Counted from the first letter of the stretch, positions 41,915 through 51,354 are shown. The stretch is 64,000 nt of DNA from an uncultured Oscillospiraceae bacterium (GCA_910587645.1 CAJUNA010000041.1:124001-188000), one strand, 5' to 3'. Numbers and translations: made by a program. Notes: generated by a model not told the origin, from the letters alone.

Positions 41915-42763
41915 ATGACGGACATTATAAAAACGGAAAATCTGACTTTCGCGTATCCCCCCGATGAGGGAAAGGAGCCGGTCCTTGCCTTACAAGGCAT
42001 TGACCTTTCTATTACACAAGGGAGCTTCACGGTAGTTCTGGGCCACAACGGCTCGGGCAAATCCACCTTAGCCAAGCACATGAACGCTGTCCTCCTGCCC
42101 GGCGGCGGCACGGTCTGGGTAGACGGCCTGGATACTGCCAACGAGGAACTTCTCATTGAGATCCGCCGCCGGGTGGGTATGGTGTTCCAAAACCCGGATA
42201 ACCAAATTGTTGCCAACGTGGTAGAGGAGGACGTAGCCTTTGGCCCGGAAAACCTGGGGATTCCCACCCCGGAGATACAAGCCCGGGTTTCTGCCGCGCT
42301 GAAGGCCGTAGGCATGGAAGAATTTACCCTCCATGCCCCCCACCATCTTTCCGGCGGGCAAAAGCAGCGCATTGCCATTGCCGGGGTCATTGCCATGGAG
42401 CCTGCCTGCATCGTACTGGACGAATCCACGGCCATGCTGGATCCCCTGGGCCGCAGGGAAGTGCTGGACACAGTCAAGAAACTCAACCGGGAAAAGAACA
42501 TCACCATTATCCTTATCACCCATCACATGGACGAGGCCGCCATGGCGGACCGCGTTGTAGTCATGGACGGCGGCAGGGTAGTGATGGACGGAACACCCCA
42601 GGAGATATTGGTGCAGGTGGAGAAGCTGCAAGCCATCGGGCTGGCAGCACCCCATACGGTGGAGCTGCTCCACGGTCTCCGGCAGGACGGCTTTGACGTT
42701 CCACTGGACGCCCTTGGCATTCAAGAATGCGCAGATGTCATTACTGCCAGTTTTAAATCATAA
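41915..42763 (+). CDS. ecfA1: ECF transporter ATPase EcfA1
   Basis: One of two ATPases that power energy-coupling factor transporters for vitamins and metals. The 282-residue product has Walker A GHNGSGKST (43-51), Q-loop FQNPDNQ, signature LSGGQKQRIAIAG and Walker B CIVLDESTAMLDP. Pairing with ecfA2 and ecfT 16 bp downstream shows it belongs to a group II module in which substrate-specific S components are encoded elsewhere. AACGAGGAA precedes the ATG. In many Firmicutes this module follows rplQ and precedes rplM-rpsI; here the ribosomal genes are missing but truA remains. Confidence 0.95.
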   Translation: MTDIIKTENLTFAYPPDEGKEPVLALQGIDLSITQGSFTVVLGHNGSGKSTLAKHMNAVLLPGGGTVWVDGLDTANEELLIEIRRRVGMVFQNPDNQIVANVVEEDVAFGPENLGIPTPEIQARVSAALKAVGMEEFTLHAPHHLSGGQKQRIAIAGVIAMEPACIVLDESTAMLDPLGRREVLDTVKKLNREKNITIILITHHMDEAAMADRVVVMDGGRVVMDGTPQEILVQVEKLQAIGLAAPHTVELLHGLRQDGFDVPLDALGIQECADVITASFKS

Positions 42764-42779
42764 AAGCGAGGACAGGATA

Positions 42780-43640
42780 TTGAAACCTATCATCCGCGTA
42801 GAAAATCTGACCCATACCTACGGCGTGAACACGCCCTTCTGCCGCAACGCGGTAGACCATGTCAGCATGGAGATCATGGAAGGGGAGTTCCTGGGGATTA
42901 TCGGCCACACCGGCTCCGGGAAATCCACTTTAATTCAGCATCTCAACGGCCTTTTGAAGCCCACCTCCGGGAGGATCCTGCTGGGGGAGGAGGACATCTG
43001 GGCGGATCCGAAAAGGATCCGGAACGTCCGTTTCCGGGTAGGCCTGGTGTTCCAATATCCGGAGTACCAGCTTTTTGAGGAAACCGTCTATAAGGACATC
43101 GCCTTCGGCCCGAAAAACATGGGCCTGGACGAGAAGGAGATTGACCGCCGGGTACGTTCCGCCCTGGCCTTTTCCGGCCTGGGGGAGGAGCTGCTGGACA
43201 AGTCCCCCTTCGACCTCTCCGGCGGGCAGAAGCGGCGGGTAGCCATCGCCGGGGTCATAGCCATGGAGCCGGAGGTGCTGATTTTAGACGAACCGTCGGC
43301 TGGCCTGGATCCGGCGGGGCGGCAAAGTATGCTGGAAAACATCCGCAATTATCATAAGGAAAAGGGGACCACGGTCGTGATGGTCAGCCACAGCATGGAC
43401 GAGGTGGCGGAGAATGTAGACCGTATTGCCGTCCTGGCCAACGCCGGGGTAGTCATGTCCGGAACGCCCCATCAGGTGTTTAGCCGCGCCCAGGAGCTTT
43501 TAGACGTAGGCCTGAACGTGCCCCAGGTGACCCAGGTGGCAATGGAACTGAAGCGGCAGGGCCTTGCCATCGACCCCGCCGTATATACCGTAGCGGACTT
43601 ACGGGCCGCGCTGTGCGCGCTGAGGGGAGGGATAGCCTGA
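42780..43640 (+). CDS. ecfA2: ECF transporter ATPase EcfA2
   Basis: Partner ATPase of EcfA1. The 286 residues carry Walker A GHTGSGKST (42-50), FQYPEYQLFEETV Q-loop, LSGGQKRRVAIAG signature and LILDEPSAGLDP. I place the start at the TTG at 42780, giving LKPIIRVENLTHTYG and the usual length; an upstream ATG at 42693 would overlap ecfA1 by 70 bp and add non-family sequence. The stop overlaps the ecfT start (TGATG). Confidence 0.93.
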   Translation: MKPIIRVENLTHTYGVNTPFCRNAVDHVSMEIMEGEFLGIIGHTGSGKSTLIQHLNGLLKPTSGRILLGEEDIWADPKRIRNVRFRVGLVFQYPEYQLFEETVYKDIAFGPKNMGLDEKEIDRRVRSALAFSGLGEELLDKSPFDLSGGQKRRVAIAGVIAMEPEVLILDEPSAGLDPAGRQSMLENIRNYHKEKGTTVVMVSHSMDEVAENVDRIAVLANAGVVMSGTPHQVFSRAQELLDVGLNVPQVTQVAMELKRQGLAIDPAVYTVADLRAALCALRGGIA

Positions 43641-44443
43641 TGCTCAAGGACATCACCCTGGGCCAGTATTTTCCCGGGAACTCCCTGGCCCATAAGCTGG
43701 ATCCCAGGACAAAAATTCTTTTAACGGTTCTCTATATTGTGACGCTTTTCTGCGCCAGGTCTTTTGTATCCTACGGCATAGTGGCACTGTTGCTGGCAAC
43801 GGGGGTCAAGGTCTCCGGCGTTGCGCCCAAGGCGTTGGTGCGGGGCTTGAAGCCGATTTTGTTTATTATCTGCTTCACGGCGGCGCTGAACCTGCTGTAT
43901 ACCCCCGGTGAGGTGCTGGCGTCCTTCTGGATTTTCAAGATTACGAAAGAGGGCATTTTCACCGCTTTTTTCATGGTTCTGCGCATTACCATGCTGATTA
44001 TGGGCACCTTCCTGCTGACCTACACCACCAGCCCTATTGCCCTGACGGACGGCTTGGAAACGCTGCTAGGCCCGCTGAAAAAGGCAAAAGTGCCGGTTCA
44101 TGAGCTGGCGATGATTATGTCTATCGCCCTGCGGTTCATCCCCACGCTGATTGAGGAAACAGATAAGATCATGTCCGCCCAAAAGGCCCGGGGCGCAGAT
44201 TTTGAGAGCGGGAGCCTGATGCAGCGGGCTAAGGCGCTGGTTCCGATTTTAGTGCCGCTGTTCATCTCCGCTTTCCGGCGGGCTGATGAATTGGCGGTAG
44301 CTATGGAGTGCCGCTGCTACCACGGCGATGCGGGACGGACGAAACTCCATGTGCTGCGGTATCAGGCCCGGGACTACCTGGTACTGGCGGCATATGGGAT
44401 TGTGCTGGCGGCGGTTCTTACGCTGGCTCATTTTGGCCTGTAG
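43640..44443 (+). CDS. ecfT: ECF transporter membrane protein EcfT
   Basis: EcfT is the scaffold that couples the two ATPases to the S component. The 267-residue product has five or six membrane helices and the two cytoplasmic coupling motifs of the family, here SAQKARGADFESG and the A-R-G signature within it, plus AMECRCYHG near the end. The ATG at 43640 overlaps the ecfA2 stop. No S-component gene is present in the window. truA follows after 15 bp. Confidence 0.94.
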   Translation: MLKDITLGQYFPGNSLAHKLDPRTKILLTVLYIVTLFCARSFVSYGIVALLLATGVKVSGVAPKALVRGLKPILFIICFTAALNLLYTPGEVLASFWIFKITKEGIFTAFFMVLRITMLIMGTFLLTYTTSPIALTDGLETLLGPLKKAKVPVHELAMIMSIALRFIPTLIEETDKIMSAQKARGADFESGSLMQRAKALVPILVPLFISAFRRADELAVAMECRCYHGDAGRTKLHVLRYQARDYLVLAAYGIVLAAVLTLAHFGL

Positions 44444-44458
44444 GGCGGGGAAGGAAAA

Positions 44459-45226
44459 ATGATGAGAAATGTAGCCTTCCTTATGATGTACAACGGAACC
44501 AATTACCACGGCTGGCAGGTACAGAAAACCCAGGTCACGGTAGCGGAGACCTTGGAAAAGGCCCTGACTGTCATCTGCGGGGAAAAAATCAAGGTGACCG
44601 GCTGCGGCAGAACAGATGCCGGCGTCCACGCTGAGCGGTATGTTGCCAATTTCCGGACAAGCTCCGCCATACCCTGCGACCGGTTCCCCCTAGCGGTAAA
44701 CAGCCGCCTGCCGGAGGATATTGTGGTATACCGGGCCTTTGACGTAGACGGGCGGTTCAACGCCATTGGCTCCTGCCTAAAAAAAGAATATACCTACCGC
44801 ATTTTCAATTCCCGGATCCGGAATCCGTTTTATGTCAACCGCGCCTATTTTTATCCCAAGACTCTGGACGAGACACTAATGGACCGGGCGGCAAGGGTTT
44901 TTGAAGGCACCCACGACTTCCGGGCCGTACGCAGCGTGGGAACGGAGACAATGACGACAGTCCGTACCATCCATTACTGCCGGGTAGGCCGGAACGGCCC
45001 TTTGTTGGAATTGAAGGTATGCGCCAATGGATTTTTGTATAATATGGTACGAGCCATAACGGGCACTGTGCTGTACGCTGCCGAAGGGAAGCTGACACCA
45101 GAGGATATTCCCGCCATCCTGGCCAGCGGCAACCGCACCCTGGCGGGGCCTACGGTTCCTCCCGGCGGCCTGTACCTGACCAAACTGTGGTATGAGGATG
45201 AACGGCTCAATGACGAAGAAGCATGA
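44459..45226 (+). CDS. truA: tRNA pseudouridine38-40 synthase TruA
   Basis: TruA converts uridine 38-40 in tRNA anticodon arms to pseudouridine. The 255-residue product has the catalytic aspartate D53 in GCGRTDAGVHA, the conserved N-terminal YNGTNYHGWQ and the C-terminal FLYNMVRAITGT. Two adjacent ATG codons (44459, 44462) follow GGGGAAGG; the second has the better spacing. truA after ecfT is the conserved Firmicutes order. The next gene overlaps its end. Confidence 0.96.
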   Translation: MMRNVAFLMMYNGTNYHGWQVQKTQVTVAETLEKALTVICGEKIKVTGCGRTDAGVHAERYVANFRTSSAIPCDRFPLAVNSRLPEDIVVYRAFDVDGRFNAIGSCLKKEYTYRIFNSRIRNPFYVNRAYFYPKTLDETLMDRAARVFEGTHDFRAVRSVGTETMTTVRTIHYCRVGRNGPLLELKVCANGFLYNMVRAITGTVLYAAEGKLTPEDIPAILASGNRTLAGPTVPPGGLYLTKLWYEDERLNDEEA

Positions 45227-46376
45227 CGGAACGGCGCCGGAGCCGAAGGAAAAAAAGAAGCGCCTCCTGGGACGTTTGGTGGCTGCGGCGCTGGTACTGT
45301 GCGTGGTGGTATGCGTTGCCGCGCTGACGTCCATGGAGGACGGGCGGCATTTCGCGTCATTGCGCCGGTGGCTGATGTACGGGGATACCGGTGGGTCGCG
45401 GGATATTTACACCTACGCTTCCGACCCAGCTAACCGCTACGGCAAGCTGGGCAGCAGCCTGCTGGTGGTCAATCCCAACACAGCGCAGCTCATTTCCGAC
45501 CAGGGGACAATCCTGTACGATCTGTCCCTACGTATGAGCAGCCCCCAGCTCTCCGTTGGCCGGAAGTACGCATCGGTATGTGACATAGGCGGGGATACCA
45601 TCTATATTCTTGATCAGGACGGTGTCTGCCGTACGTTGCAAGCCGAAAGGGGGCTGCAATATTTTTCCGCGCGGCTCAATCGCGGTGACTATCTGGCGGT
45701 GACGGAACAGAAAACGGGCTTCAAAACCGTTGTTTCCGTCTATGACGAGGAGGGGCGTCTGCTGTTTGACTTTGGCGCCCATGACAACTACCTCAGCGAT
45801 GCCGTAGTGACCGGCGATGGGCGCAGCGTGGTTATCGTCAGTCTGGAATCCCAGGGGGGCATCTTTGCCAGCAGCCTGCTGGTTTACGATCTGCAAAGCG
45901 GCGAGTTGCGAAGCGAAACCGCTATCCGGGACGGGTTAGTGGAGGACATCCGGTGCAATGGGGATCGTGTCATGAGCTTGTGCGACAAACGGTTTACCAT
46001 AACGAACCTGGAAGGGGAGACGCTCCTGGACCGGTCATACGGCAATCTGTATCTCCATGACTACACCCTGGATGGGGCGGATTTTTGCGCGCTGCTGCTG
46101 GGACGGTATCAGGCGGGAAATATCTGTACACTTGTCACCTATGATATGGAAGGGAAGGAGATCGCTTCCCTGGAATTGACAGAGGAAGTGCTGGATATCG
46201 CTGCGGGAGGCGGATATCTGGCGGTGCTCTATGGGGACGGGCTGGTGGTGTACCAGCGGGATCTAAAGGAGTTCGCGCGGCTGGAGGATACGGACTACGC
46301 GGGCCAGATACGGATAGAGGACGATGGAACCGTCCTGCTGATTTCTGGAGCGTACGCGTGGCGGTTTCTGCCGTAA
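45210..46376 (+). CDS. DUF5711 membrane-anchored beta-propeller-like protein
   Basis: DUF5711 is a clostridial family of unknown function. The 388-residue product has a basic N terminus (KEKKKRLLGR), one membrane segment (about 22-40) and a large extracellular part of short beta-repeats with WD/PQQ-like spacing (ISDQGTILYDL, IYILDQDG, VSVYDEEGRLLFDF, LVYDLQSGEL, TYDMEGKEIASLEL), which suggests a beta propeller. Starts at 45192, 45198 and 45210 are all possible; I chose 45210 since a GAGG lies 12 bp upstream and all starts overlap truA. No enzyme motif is visible. cvpA follows after 69 bp. Confidence 0.8.
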   Translation: MTKKHDGTAPEPKEKKKRLLGRLVAAALVLCVVVCVAALTSMEDGRHFASLRRWLMYGDTGGSRDIYTYASDPANRYGKLGSSLLVVNPNTAQLISDQGTILYDLSLRMSSPQLSVGRKYASVCDIGGDTIYILDQDGVCRTLQAERGLQYFSARLNRGDYLAVTEQKTGFKTVVSVYDEEGRLLFDFGAHDNYLSDAVVTGDGRSVVIVSLESQGGIFASSLLVYDLQSGELRSETAIRDGLVEDIRCNGDRVMSLCDKRFTITNLEGETLLDRSYGNLYLHDYTLDGADFCALLLGRYQAGNICTLVTYDMEGKEIASLELTEEVLDIAAGGGYLAVLYGDGLVVYQRDLKEFARLEDTDYAGQIRIEDDGTVLLISGAYAWRFLP

Positions 46377-46445
46377 TATATGCCGGCGGAATGCCGGGCA
46401 GGGTAAGCTTTTGTGATTTTTCCATAAGAAAGGGGATAGCCTTTT

Positions 46446-47159
46446 TTGAACATATCTGTTATGATAGACGCCGTGATTGTGGTGGTGATGGTGATTTGTA
46501 TTTCGATGGGCTGGCGGAGGGGGCTGATCCGGAGCCTGCTGGGGTTGGCTGCCGTAGTGACAGCGGTGGTGCTGTCCACACAGATCGCCAAGGCCGCCGC
46601 GCCGAAAATAATTGACCAGTACCTCCGGCCGGCGACTTACGCCGCCATCGAGCAGCGGGCGGAGGAGATTTCCAAAGAAGCGGAGGCTTCTACCATTGAG
46701 GAGCTGCGGCGGAACGTGGAACAGGTCTTGGACGCTATCCCCAATGATTTTATCCGCAGCCGGGCGTGGGCTGCCGTGAACGATATGCTGCCCATAGGAG
46801 AGCCAGTAGGCGGCGCATTGCTGATGCCGTTGACGGAGCTGGGTAAGGACATGGCGGACGCGGCGCTGAACACGGTAGTACGGGATGTGGTACAGTCCAT
46901 TTTGTGCGCAATTTTGTTTGCGGTGATCTCATTTTTGCTGCGGATCGTGACGAAAGTGCTTCGAATTGCGGAAAAGCTGCCGGGGATCCGGCAGCTCAAC
47001 GAGCTTGGCGGCGCTCTGGTAGGCGCGGCAAAAGGGTTAATTCTGGTGTGCCTGGCGGTCTGGGTACTGCGGCAGACCAACGTCATAACTTTGGAAATGG
47101 CGGAAGCATCCATGGCCTTAGGCGTTTTGCCGGGATGGATTTCCGGGATTGGCAAATAA
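46446..47159 (+). CDS. cvpA: CvpA-family membrane protein
   Basis: CvpA proteins are small multi-pass membrane proteins; the founding member was linked to colicin V production and others to envelope resistance, without a defined biochemical role. The 237-residue product has membrane segments at about 6-24, 28-48, 150-170 and 190-212, separated by a long charged helix with RAEEISKEAEASTIEELRR. The TTG at 46446 lies at proper distance from AAAGGGGAT; the first ATG is five codons later and has no better site. Confidence 0.85.
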   Translation: MNISVMIDAVIVVVMVICISMGWRRGLIRSLLGLAAVVTAVVLSTQIAKAAAPKIIDQYLRPATYAAIEQRAEEISKEAEASTIEELRRNVEQVLDAIPNDFIRSRAWAAVNDMLPIGEPVGGALLMPLTELGKDMADAALNTVVRDVVQSILCAILFAVISFLLRIVTKVLRIAEKLPGIRQLNELGGALVGAAKGLILVCLAVWVLRQTNVITLEMAEASMALGVLPGWISGIGK

Positions 47160-47277
47160 AAATGCGCAGGTTGTTAGAAAATTTTCAATTTGTTCATGCT
47201 AACAGGCGGACGATTTGATATAAGTAATAAGATATATTGCAACGCCGCCCATGGGGATGGCGATGGAGGTAGGAGCT

Positions 47278-49596
47278 ATGCAACCGACTATGTGTACGAG
47301 ATGTAAGAAACGGGTGGCCGTGGTCTTCATCTCGAAAATTGAAAAGGGCGAAACAGTCAACGAGGGGCTTTGCCTGAAATGCGCCAAGGAGATCGGCCTG
47401 CCCCAGGTAGGGGAGATGATGCGCCGCATGGGCATCACCGATGAGGACCTGGATATGATTAATGACGAAATGATGAGCGCCTTTGGCGGCGCGGAATCCA
47501 TGGAGGGTATGATCCCTAAGGAGGAGGATGACGACAGCGGCGAAAACGAAGACGGCAAAACCGCCACATTCCCGTTCTTAAACCGCCTGTTCGGCGGCGG
47601 CAGCTCCTCCGATACACCGGCGCCGGCGGCAGGGGAGAATACGGGAAGAAGCCATGAGACAAAGGAGCGGAAATCTGATAAGCCGCCAAAACGGAAATAT
47701 CTGGACAGCTATTGCATCAACCTCACGGAACGGGCCAGATCCGGCAAGCTGGATCATTTGGTGGGCCGGGAACAGGAGATTGAGCGGGTTGTCCAAATCT
47801 TGAACCGGCGGCAAAAAAATAATCCCTGCTTGATCGGTGAGCCAGGCGTGGGTAAGACTGCTATCGCCGAAGGGCTTGCCCAGCGGATCGCGAATCGGGA
47901 GGTACCCTTCAAACTGCGGGATAAGGAGGTCTATTTGCTGGATCTCACCGCTCTGGTGGCGGGAACCCAGTTCCGGGGACAGTTCGAGAGCCGGATGAAG
48001 GGTTTGATCGAGGAAATCCGTAAATGCGGAAATATAATCCTGGTGATCGATGAGGTTCATAATATCGTGGGCGCGGGGGATGCCGAGGGCAGTATGAACG
48101 CTGCCAACATCCTAAAGCCCGCCCTGTCCAGAGGAGAGATTCAGGTCATCGGTGCGACAACGTTTACTGAGTACCGGAAGCATATCGAAAAGGACACTGC
48201 CTTGGAGCGGCGGTTCCAGCCGGTGACGGTTAATGAACCGAACCTGGAAGATACAATGCAGATCCTCCGTGGGATCGCGCACTATTATGAGAGCTTCCAT
48301 GGGGTCAAAATCCCGGAGGGGATCCTGCGGCAGGCGGTATTGCTCAGTGAGCGGTACATTACTGACCGGTTCCTGCCAGACAAGGCTATCGACTTGATCG
48401 ATGAGGCCTGTTCCGATATGAATCTGAAAGACGCGGGAATTAACCGCAGGCAGGAAATCAGTAGGGAACTGGCTGATTATGGAAAAGAAAAGGAACTTCT
48501 GGAAGCGGTTGACGAGCCGAATTTTGAACGTCTGGCCGAAATTAAAAGCAGGGAATTGCAGCTTCAAACTGAGCTGGACGGACTGTCTTCCCTAGGGGAG
48601 CCGCAGCTCACCATGGACAACCTGGCACGGGTCATTGAGCTTTGGACTAAGATTCCTGCCAGCAAAATCCGGGAAGAGGAATTTAAGCGGCTCAGTGAGC
48701 TGGATCAGCGGCTCAAGCGGAAAGTGGTGGGGCAGGACCAGGCTATCGATGCCGTGTCCGCCGCCATCCGGCGTAACCGGGTAGGGATTTCGCCTAAACA
48801 TAAGCCGGTAAGTTTTATTTTCGTTGGCAGCACTGGCGTGGGTAAGACGGAATTGGTCAAGCAGCTGGCTGACGACCTGTTTAACGCGCCGGAGAGCCTG
48901 ATCCGGCTGGATATGTCCGAATTTATGGAGAAACACTCTGTTTCCAGAATTATTGGCTCTCCTCCGGGGTATGTGGGTTATGATGAGGCGGGGCAGTTGA
49001 CGGAGAAAATCCGGCGCAAGCCCTATTCTGTGGTGCTGTTCGACGAGATCGAAAAGGCCCACCCGGATGTACTGAATGTGCTGCTGCAAATCCTGGACGA
49101 TGGGCAGATTACCGATGCCCATGGGCGGAAGGTCAATTTTGAGAACACCGTCATCGTGATGACCTCCAACGCGGGGAGCGATAAAAAGGAGGGGACTGTC
49201 GGGTTTAACAAGACCGCCGGGGAGATGGATAAGGACCGGGCCATGAAGGCGTTACAGCAGTTTTTGCGGCCGGAGTTTATTAACCGGGTGGATGAAATTG
49301 TCTGCTTTAACAAGCTGTCCGAGGAGGATTTCCTACCCATTGCGCGGCTGATGCTGGATGAGCTGAAAGCCAGCATGAAGGAGAAGGGGCTTACCATGAA
49401 TTATGATGACGCCGCCGTCAAGTATCTGGTCAAAAAGTCGTATTCCGCAACCTATGGCGCGCGGAATCTGCGTCGCACCATTCAGAAGGAAGTCGAGGAC
49501 CAATTGGCGGTTACTATTATCAACAGTTATGATAACCCTGTGACACAGTTGGCAGTTACCTCGGAGGATGACAAGGTTGTTGTGCGGGCATTGTGA
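47278..49596 (+). CDS. clpE: ClpE-type AAA+ protease ATPase
   Basis: HSP100 unfoldase that delivers proteins to ClpP. The 772-residue product begins with a four-cysteine zinc finger (C6, C9, C32, C35), typical of ClpE, then an acidic and a low-complexity linker (about 60-140), AAA+ module D1 with GEPGVGKTA and a UVR-like/coiled middle region, and D2 with GSTGVGKTE and the D2 small domain. The N-terminal ClpN repeats of ClpC are absent. The ClpP-binding loop cannot be confirmed by eye. ATG at 47278 after GGAGGTAGGAG. No CtsR-type operator repeat was seen upstream. Confidence 0.9.
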   Translation: MQPTMCTRCKKRVAVVFISKIEKGETVNEGLCLKCAKEIGLPQVGEMMRRMGITDEDLDMINDEMMSAFGGAESMEGMIPKEEDDDSGENEDGKTATFPFLNRLFGGGSSSDTPAPAAGENTGRSHETKERKSDKPPKRKYLDSYCINLTERARSGKLDHLVGREQEIERVVQILNRRQKNNPCLIGEPGVGKTAIAEGLAQRIANREVPFKLRDKEVYLLDLTALVAGTQFRGQFESRMKGLIEEIRKCGNIILVIDEVHNIVGAGDAEGSMNAANILKPALSRGEIQVIGATTFTEYRKHIEKDTALERRFQPVTVNEPNLEDTMQILRGIAHYYESFHGVKIPEGILRQAVLLSERYITDRFLPDKAIDLIDEACSDMNLKDAGINRRQEISRELADYGKEKELLEAVDEPNFERLAEIKSRELQLQTELDGLSSLGEPQLTMDNLARVIELWTKIPASKIREEEFKRLSELDQRLKRKVVGQDQAIDAVSAAIRRNRVGISPKHKPVSFIFVGSTGVGKTELVKQLADDLFNAPESLIRLDMSEFMEKHSVSRIIGSPPGYVGYDEAGQLTEKIRRKPYSVVLFDEIEKAHPDVLNVLLQILDDGQITDAHGRKVNFENTVIVMTSNAGSDKKEGTVGFNKTAGEMDKDRAMKALQQFLRPEFINRVDEIVCFNKLSEEDFLPIARLMLDELKASMKEKGLTMNYDDAAVKYLVKKSYSATYGARNLRRTIQKEVEDQLAVTIINSYDNPVTQLAVTSEDDKVVVRAL

Positions 49597-49631
49597 TTCC
49601 CGCGGTATGGATACTATTTTGTTTTCAAGGT

Positions 49632-49812
49632 GCCTCCGTTTGCAACCGGCGCGAGGGATTTTTCCAGGAGGATCAGTCCTGCTGAGCGTTTTTGTTCAGA
49701 CGCGCGAAGTCTCGGTAGGTGACGCTCGCTACAACCTTAGGCTGCATTTAGGGGAAAGTTGCATGGTTTTGTGCAACCTCTGGAGGAAATTTTTCCCTCG
49801 TGCCGTCCAGGC
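49632..49812 (+). ncRNA. ssrS: Probable 6S RNA
   Basis: 6S RNA binds sigma-70-type RNA polymerase by mimicking an open promoter. This 181-nt gap fits its layout: an outer GCCT/AGGC pairing, a long closing stem pairing CGGCGCGAGGGA (49647-49658) with TCCCTCGTGCCG (49794-49805) with one G-U, a large central bubble, and an apical stem. The 5' bubble strand CAGTCCTGCTGAGC resembles E. coli 6S (CAGUCCCCUGAGC). The 3' strand has the characteristic small hairpin, GTTGCA / TGCAAC (49759-49776). TACTAT at 49612-49617 is a plausible -10 box, placing the start near 49625-49632. Ends are approximate. Confidence 0.7.
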
Positions 49813-49835
49813 GCGAAGAATTGGGAGGGGCGATG

Positions 49836-50048
49836 ATGAATTTGTTCCGGAAAAATATTGAACCCCGCTGCGCATACTGCGCAAAAGGGAATACTATTAA
49901 CGAGAAAGAAGTCGTCTGCCCGAGGAAGGGGGTGGTGGCCGTGGAATACCACTGCTACCGCTTCCGCTATGACCCGCTAAAGCGGGTTCCGCCAAGACCG
50001 GTCAAATTGGAAGTATCCAAGTTGTCGGAAGAAGATTTCTCCATTTAA
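49836..50048 (+). CDS. Small four-cysteine protein downstream of 6S RNA
   Basis: The 70-residue product has a probable zinc site formed by C12, C15, C28 and C40 (CAYC, then two single cysteines), followed by a basic, proline-containing segment (RVPPRPVKLEV) and an acidic tail. I do not know the family name; small proteins of this pattern occur in many Oscillospiraceae. Two ATGs are possible; 49836 lies 7 bp after GGGAGG, 49833 only 4. It begins 23 bp after the predicted 6S end, so it may be translated from a 6S readthrough transcript. A terminator overlaps its end. Confidence 0.75.
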   Translation: MNLFRKNIEPRCAYCAKGNTINEKEVVCPRKGVVAVEYHCYRFRYDPLKRVPPRPVKLEVSKLSEEDFSI

Positions 50049-50080
50049 AAGTCCGGACGGCATACGCCGTCCGGACTTTT
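50047..50080. terminator. Bidirectional terminator
   Basis: Perfect 15-bp arms AAAAGTCCGGACGGC / GCCGTCCGGACTTTT around a 4-nt loop, serving the small protein gene (plus) and the GDPD gene (minus). Confidence 0.88.
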
Positions 50081-51128
50081 ATTCCGCGTTTGCATCGGGG
50101 GAGAGGGGGGCGAAGGAGGAGGGAACCATACTGTCAGTGTAGATGGCGTCAATACCGCTGCTGAACAGCTTTTTCGACTGCTCTACATCGTTTACTGTGT
50201 GAACATACACATGGACGCCATATTCCTCCGCAATGGTCTCATAGGAGGGGTTCCACCAGTAATCCCACATGGTAATACCGTTGATCCCGCGCTGGGAACA
50301 GAAAAGCGCGCGGTCACGGAAAGCGGCCGTGGTCTGCGCAAAGCCCTCGTTATATAATGTGTATATGTAGTGGGGGAAATGGTGGGCGTTATTGAGGGCT
50401 GTGAACATGTTCTTGCTGTATACCTGGATGATGATGCGGTCAAATAGATAGCTTAGCCCTAATTCCTTGGCATCGGCGGCCATGGAGTCAAATTCAATCA
50501 TATACACGTCCGGCTCCGTAAATTTGGTGTCCGTGATGATACAAATGTCCGGGTACTGCTCCATCAAAAGCAGCAGGTCGCGGAAGGAGAGGGGCGTGTA
50601 CTTCTCTAATATCTTCTCGGATAAAAACTGTTCCCGGGTGGGGATGCTGGCATCATTGATCCCCGGCTGCCAGTTTCCACGCCAGTCATGGCGCAGCACC
50701 ATCTTGACATCGCGGGTCAGCCGTAGGTCTACCTCAAACACCCGTATTCCCGCTTCGTATTGGGCTTGGAAGCTCTCCAGGCAGTTGAGAAGGGTCAGGC
50801 CGTCAATGGCTCCCATGGCATGAGAGATCAGCTGGGCATTGGCCAGTATCTCGGGGCCGGAAAGCTCACCCTCCGGTTTTGTCTTTTCCTTTATGATGGT
50901 CTTCTGGGAGATTCCCGCCTTATTAGAAGCTTCTCCGTCTTCGTCCGGTTGGGCCTCCTCCCCGGCTGCCTGCGCGTCCGGCTTTGACACCGCTTGGAAA
51001 AGCTGTCCCATGCCCGGGAGGGATGGGGTGCGCAGGGGGGATGCGCTAGCCTGCTCCTGGCCAATCAGAAGCATAAGGGCTGCTGCCGTCAGGCAGGGCA
51101 AGATCCAACGGGTGATACGGTGTTTCAT
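50079..51128 (-). CDS. Glycerophosphodiester phosphodiesterase-family protein
   Basis: GDPD enzymes hydrolyse glycerophosphodiesters to glycerol-3-phosphate. The 349-residue product has a signal peptide or anchor (about 1-28), a low-complexity linker (about 30-85), and the TIM-barrel domain with SHAMGA where HRG is usual, FEVDLRLTRD (Glu-Asp pair) and MVLRHDW. The change of the first catalytic segment from HRG to HAMG keeps His but loses the Arg, as in some phosphatidylinositol-phosphodiesterase-like relatives, so the substrate is uncertain. It is probably exported. Confidence 0.83.
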   Translation of the reverse strand: MKHRITRWILPCLTAAALMLLIGQEQASASPLRTPSLPGMGQLFQAVSKPDAQAAGEEAQPDEDGEASNKAGISQKTIIKEKTKPEGELSGPEILANAQLISHAMGAIDGLTLLNCLESFQAQYEAGIRVFEVDLRLTRDVKMVLRHDWRGNWQPGINDASIPTREQFLSEKILEKYTPLSFRDLLLLMEQYPDICIITDTKFTEPDVYMIEFDSMAADAKELGLSYLFDRIIIQVYSKNMFTALNNAHHFPHYIYTLYNEGFAQTTAAFRDRALFCSQRGINGITMWDYWWNPSYETIAEEYGVHVYVHTVNDVEQSKKLFSSGIDAIYTDSMVPSSFAPLSPDANAE

Positions 51129-51270
51129 GAAAACCTCCTGGATGTGTTATTTGAGATTCTTTTAAGTGTATCGTATATGGGAATTGTACCCTATCTTGCG
51201 GAAAATGTCCATCTTTTTTTCGACAGCAAAATATTCCATCCGCCTGGATGAAAAAATTTCCTCCAACCCC

Positions 51271-51299
51271 TTGCTTTTTTTATCGGCATTTTGTATAAT
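51271..51299 (+). promoter_or_regulatory. Promoter of glnS
   Basis: TTGCTT (51271-51276), 17-bp spacer, TATAAT (51294-51299). No T-box leader (no specifier stem or GGTGG-type motif) lies between it and the start. Confidence 0.75.
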
Positions 51300-51354
51300 T
51301 TAGCTTGTCTATTTTTGGATAAGACTCTGAATTTATTGTGAGGAGCGTGACGAC

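Noticed and set aside
51300..51354. T-box riboswitch before glnS
   Set aside because: Only about 50 nt lie between the promoter and the start, and no specifier stem, T-box sequence or antiterminator is visible.
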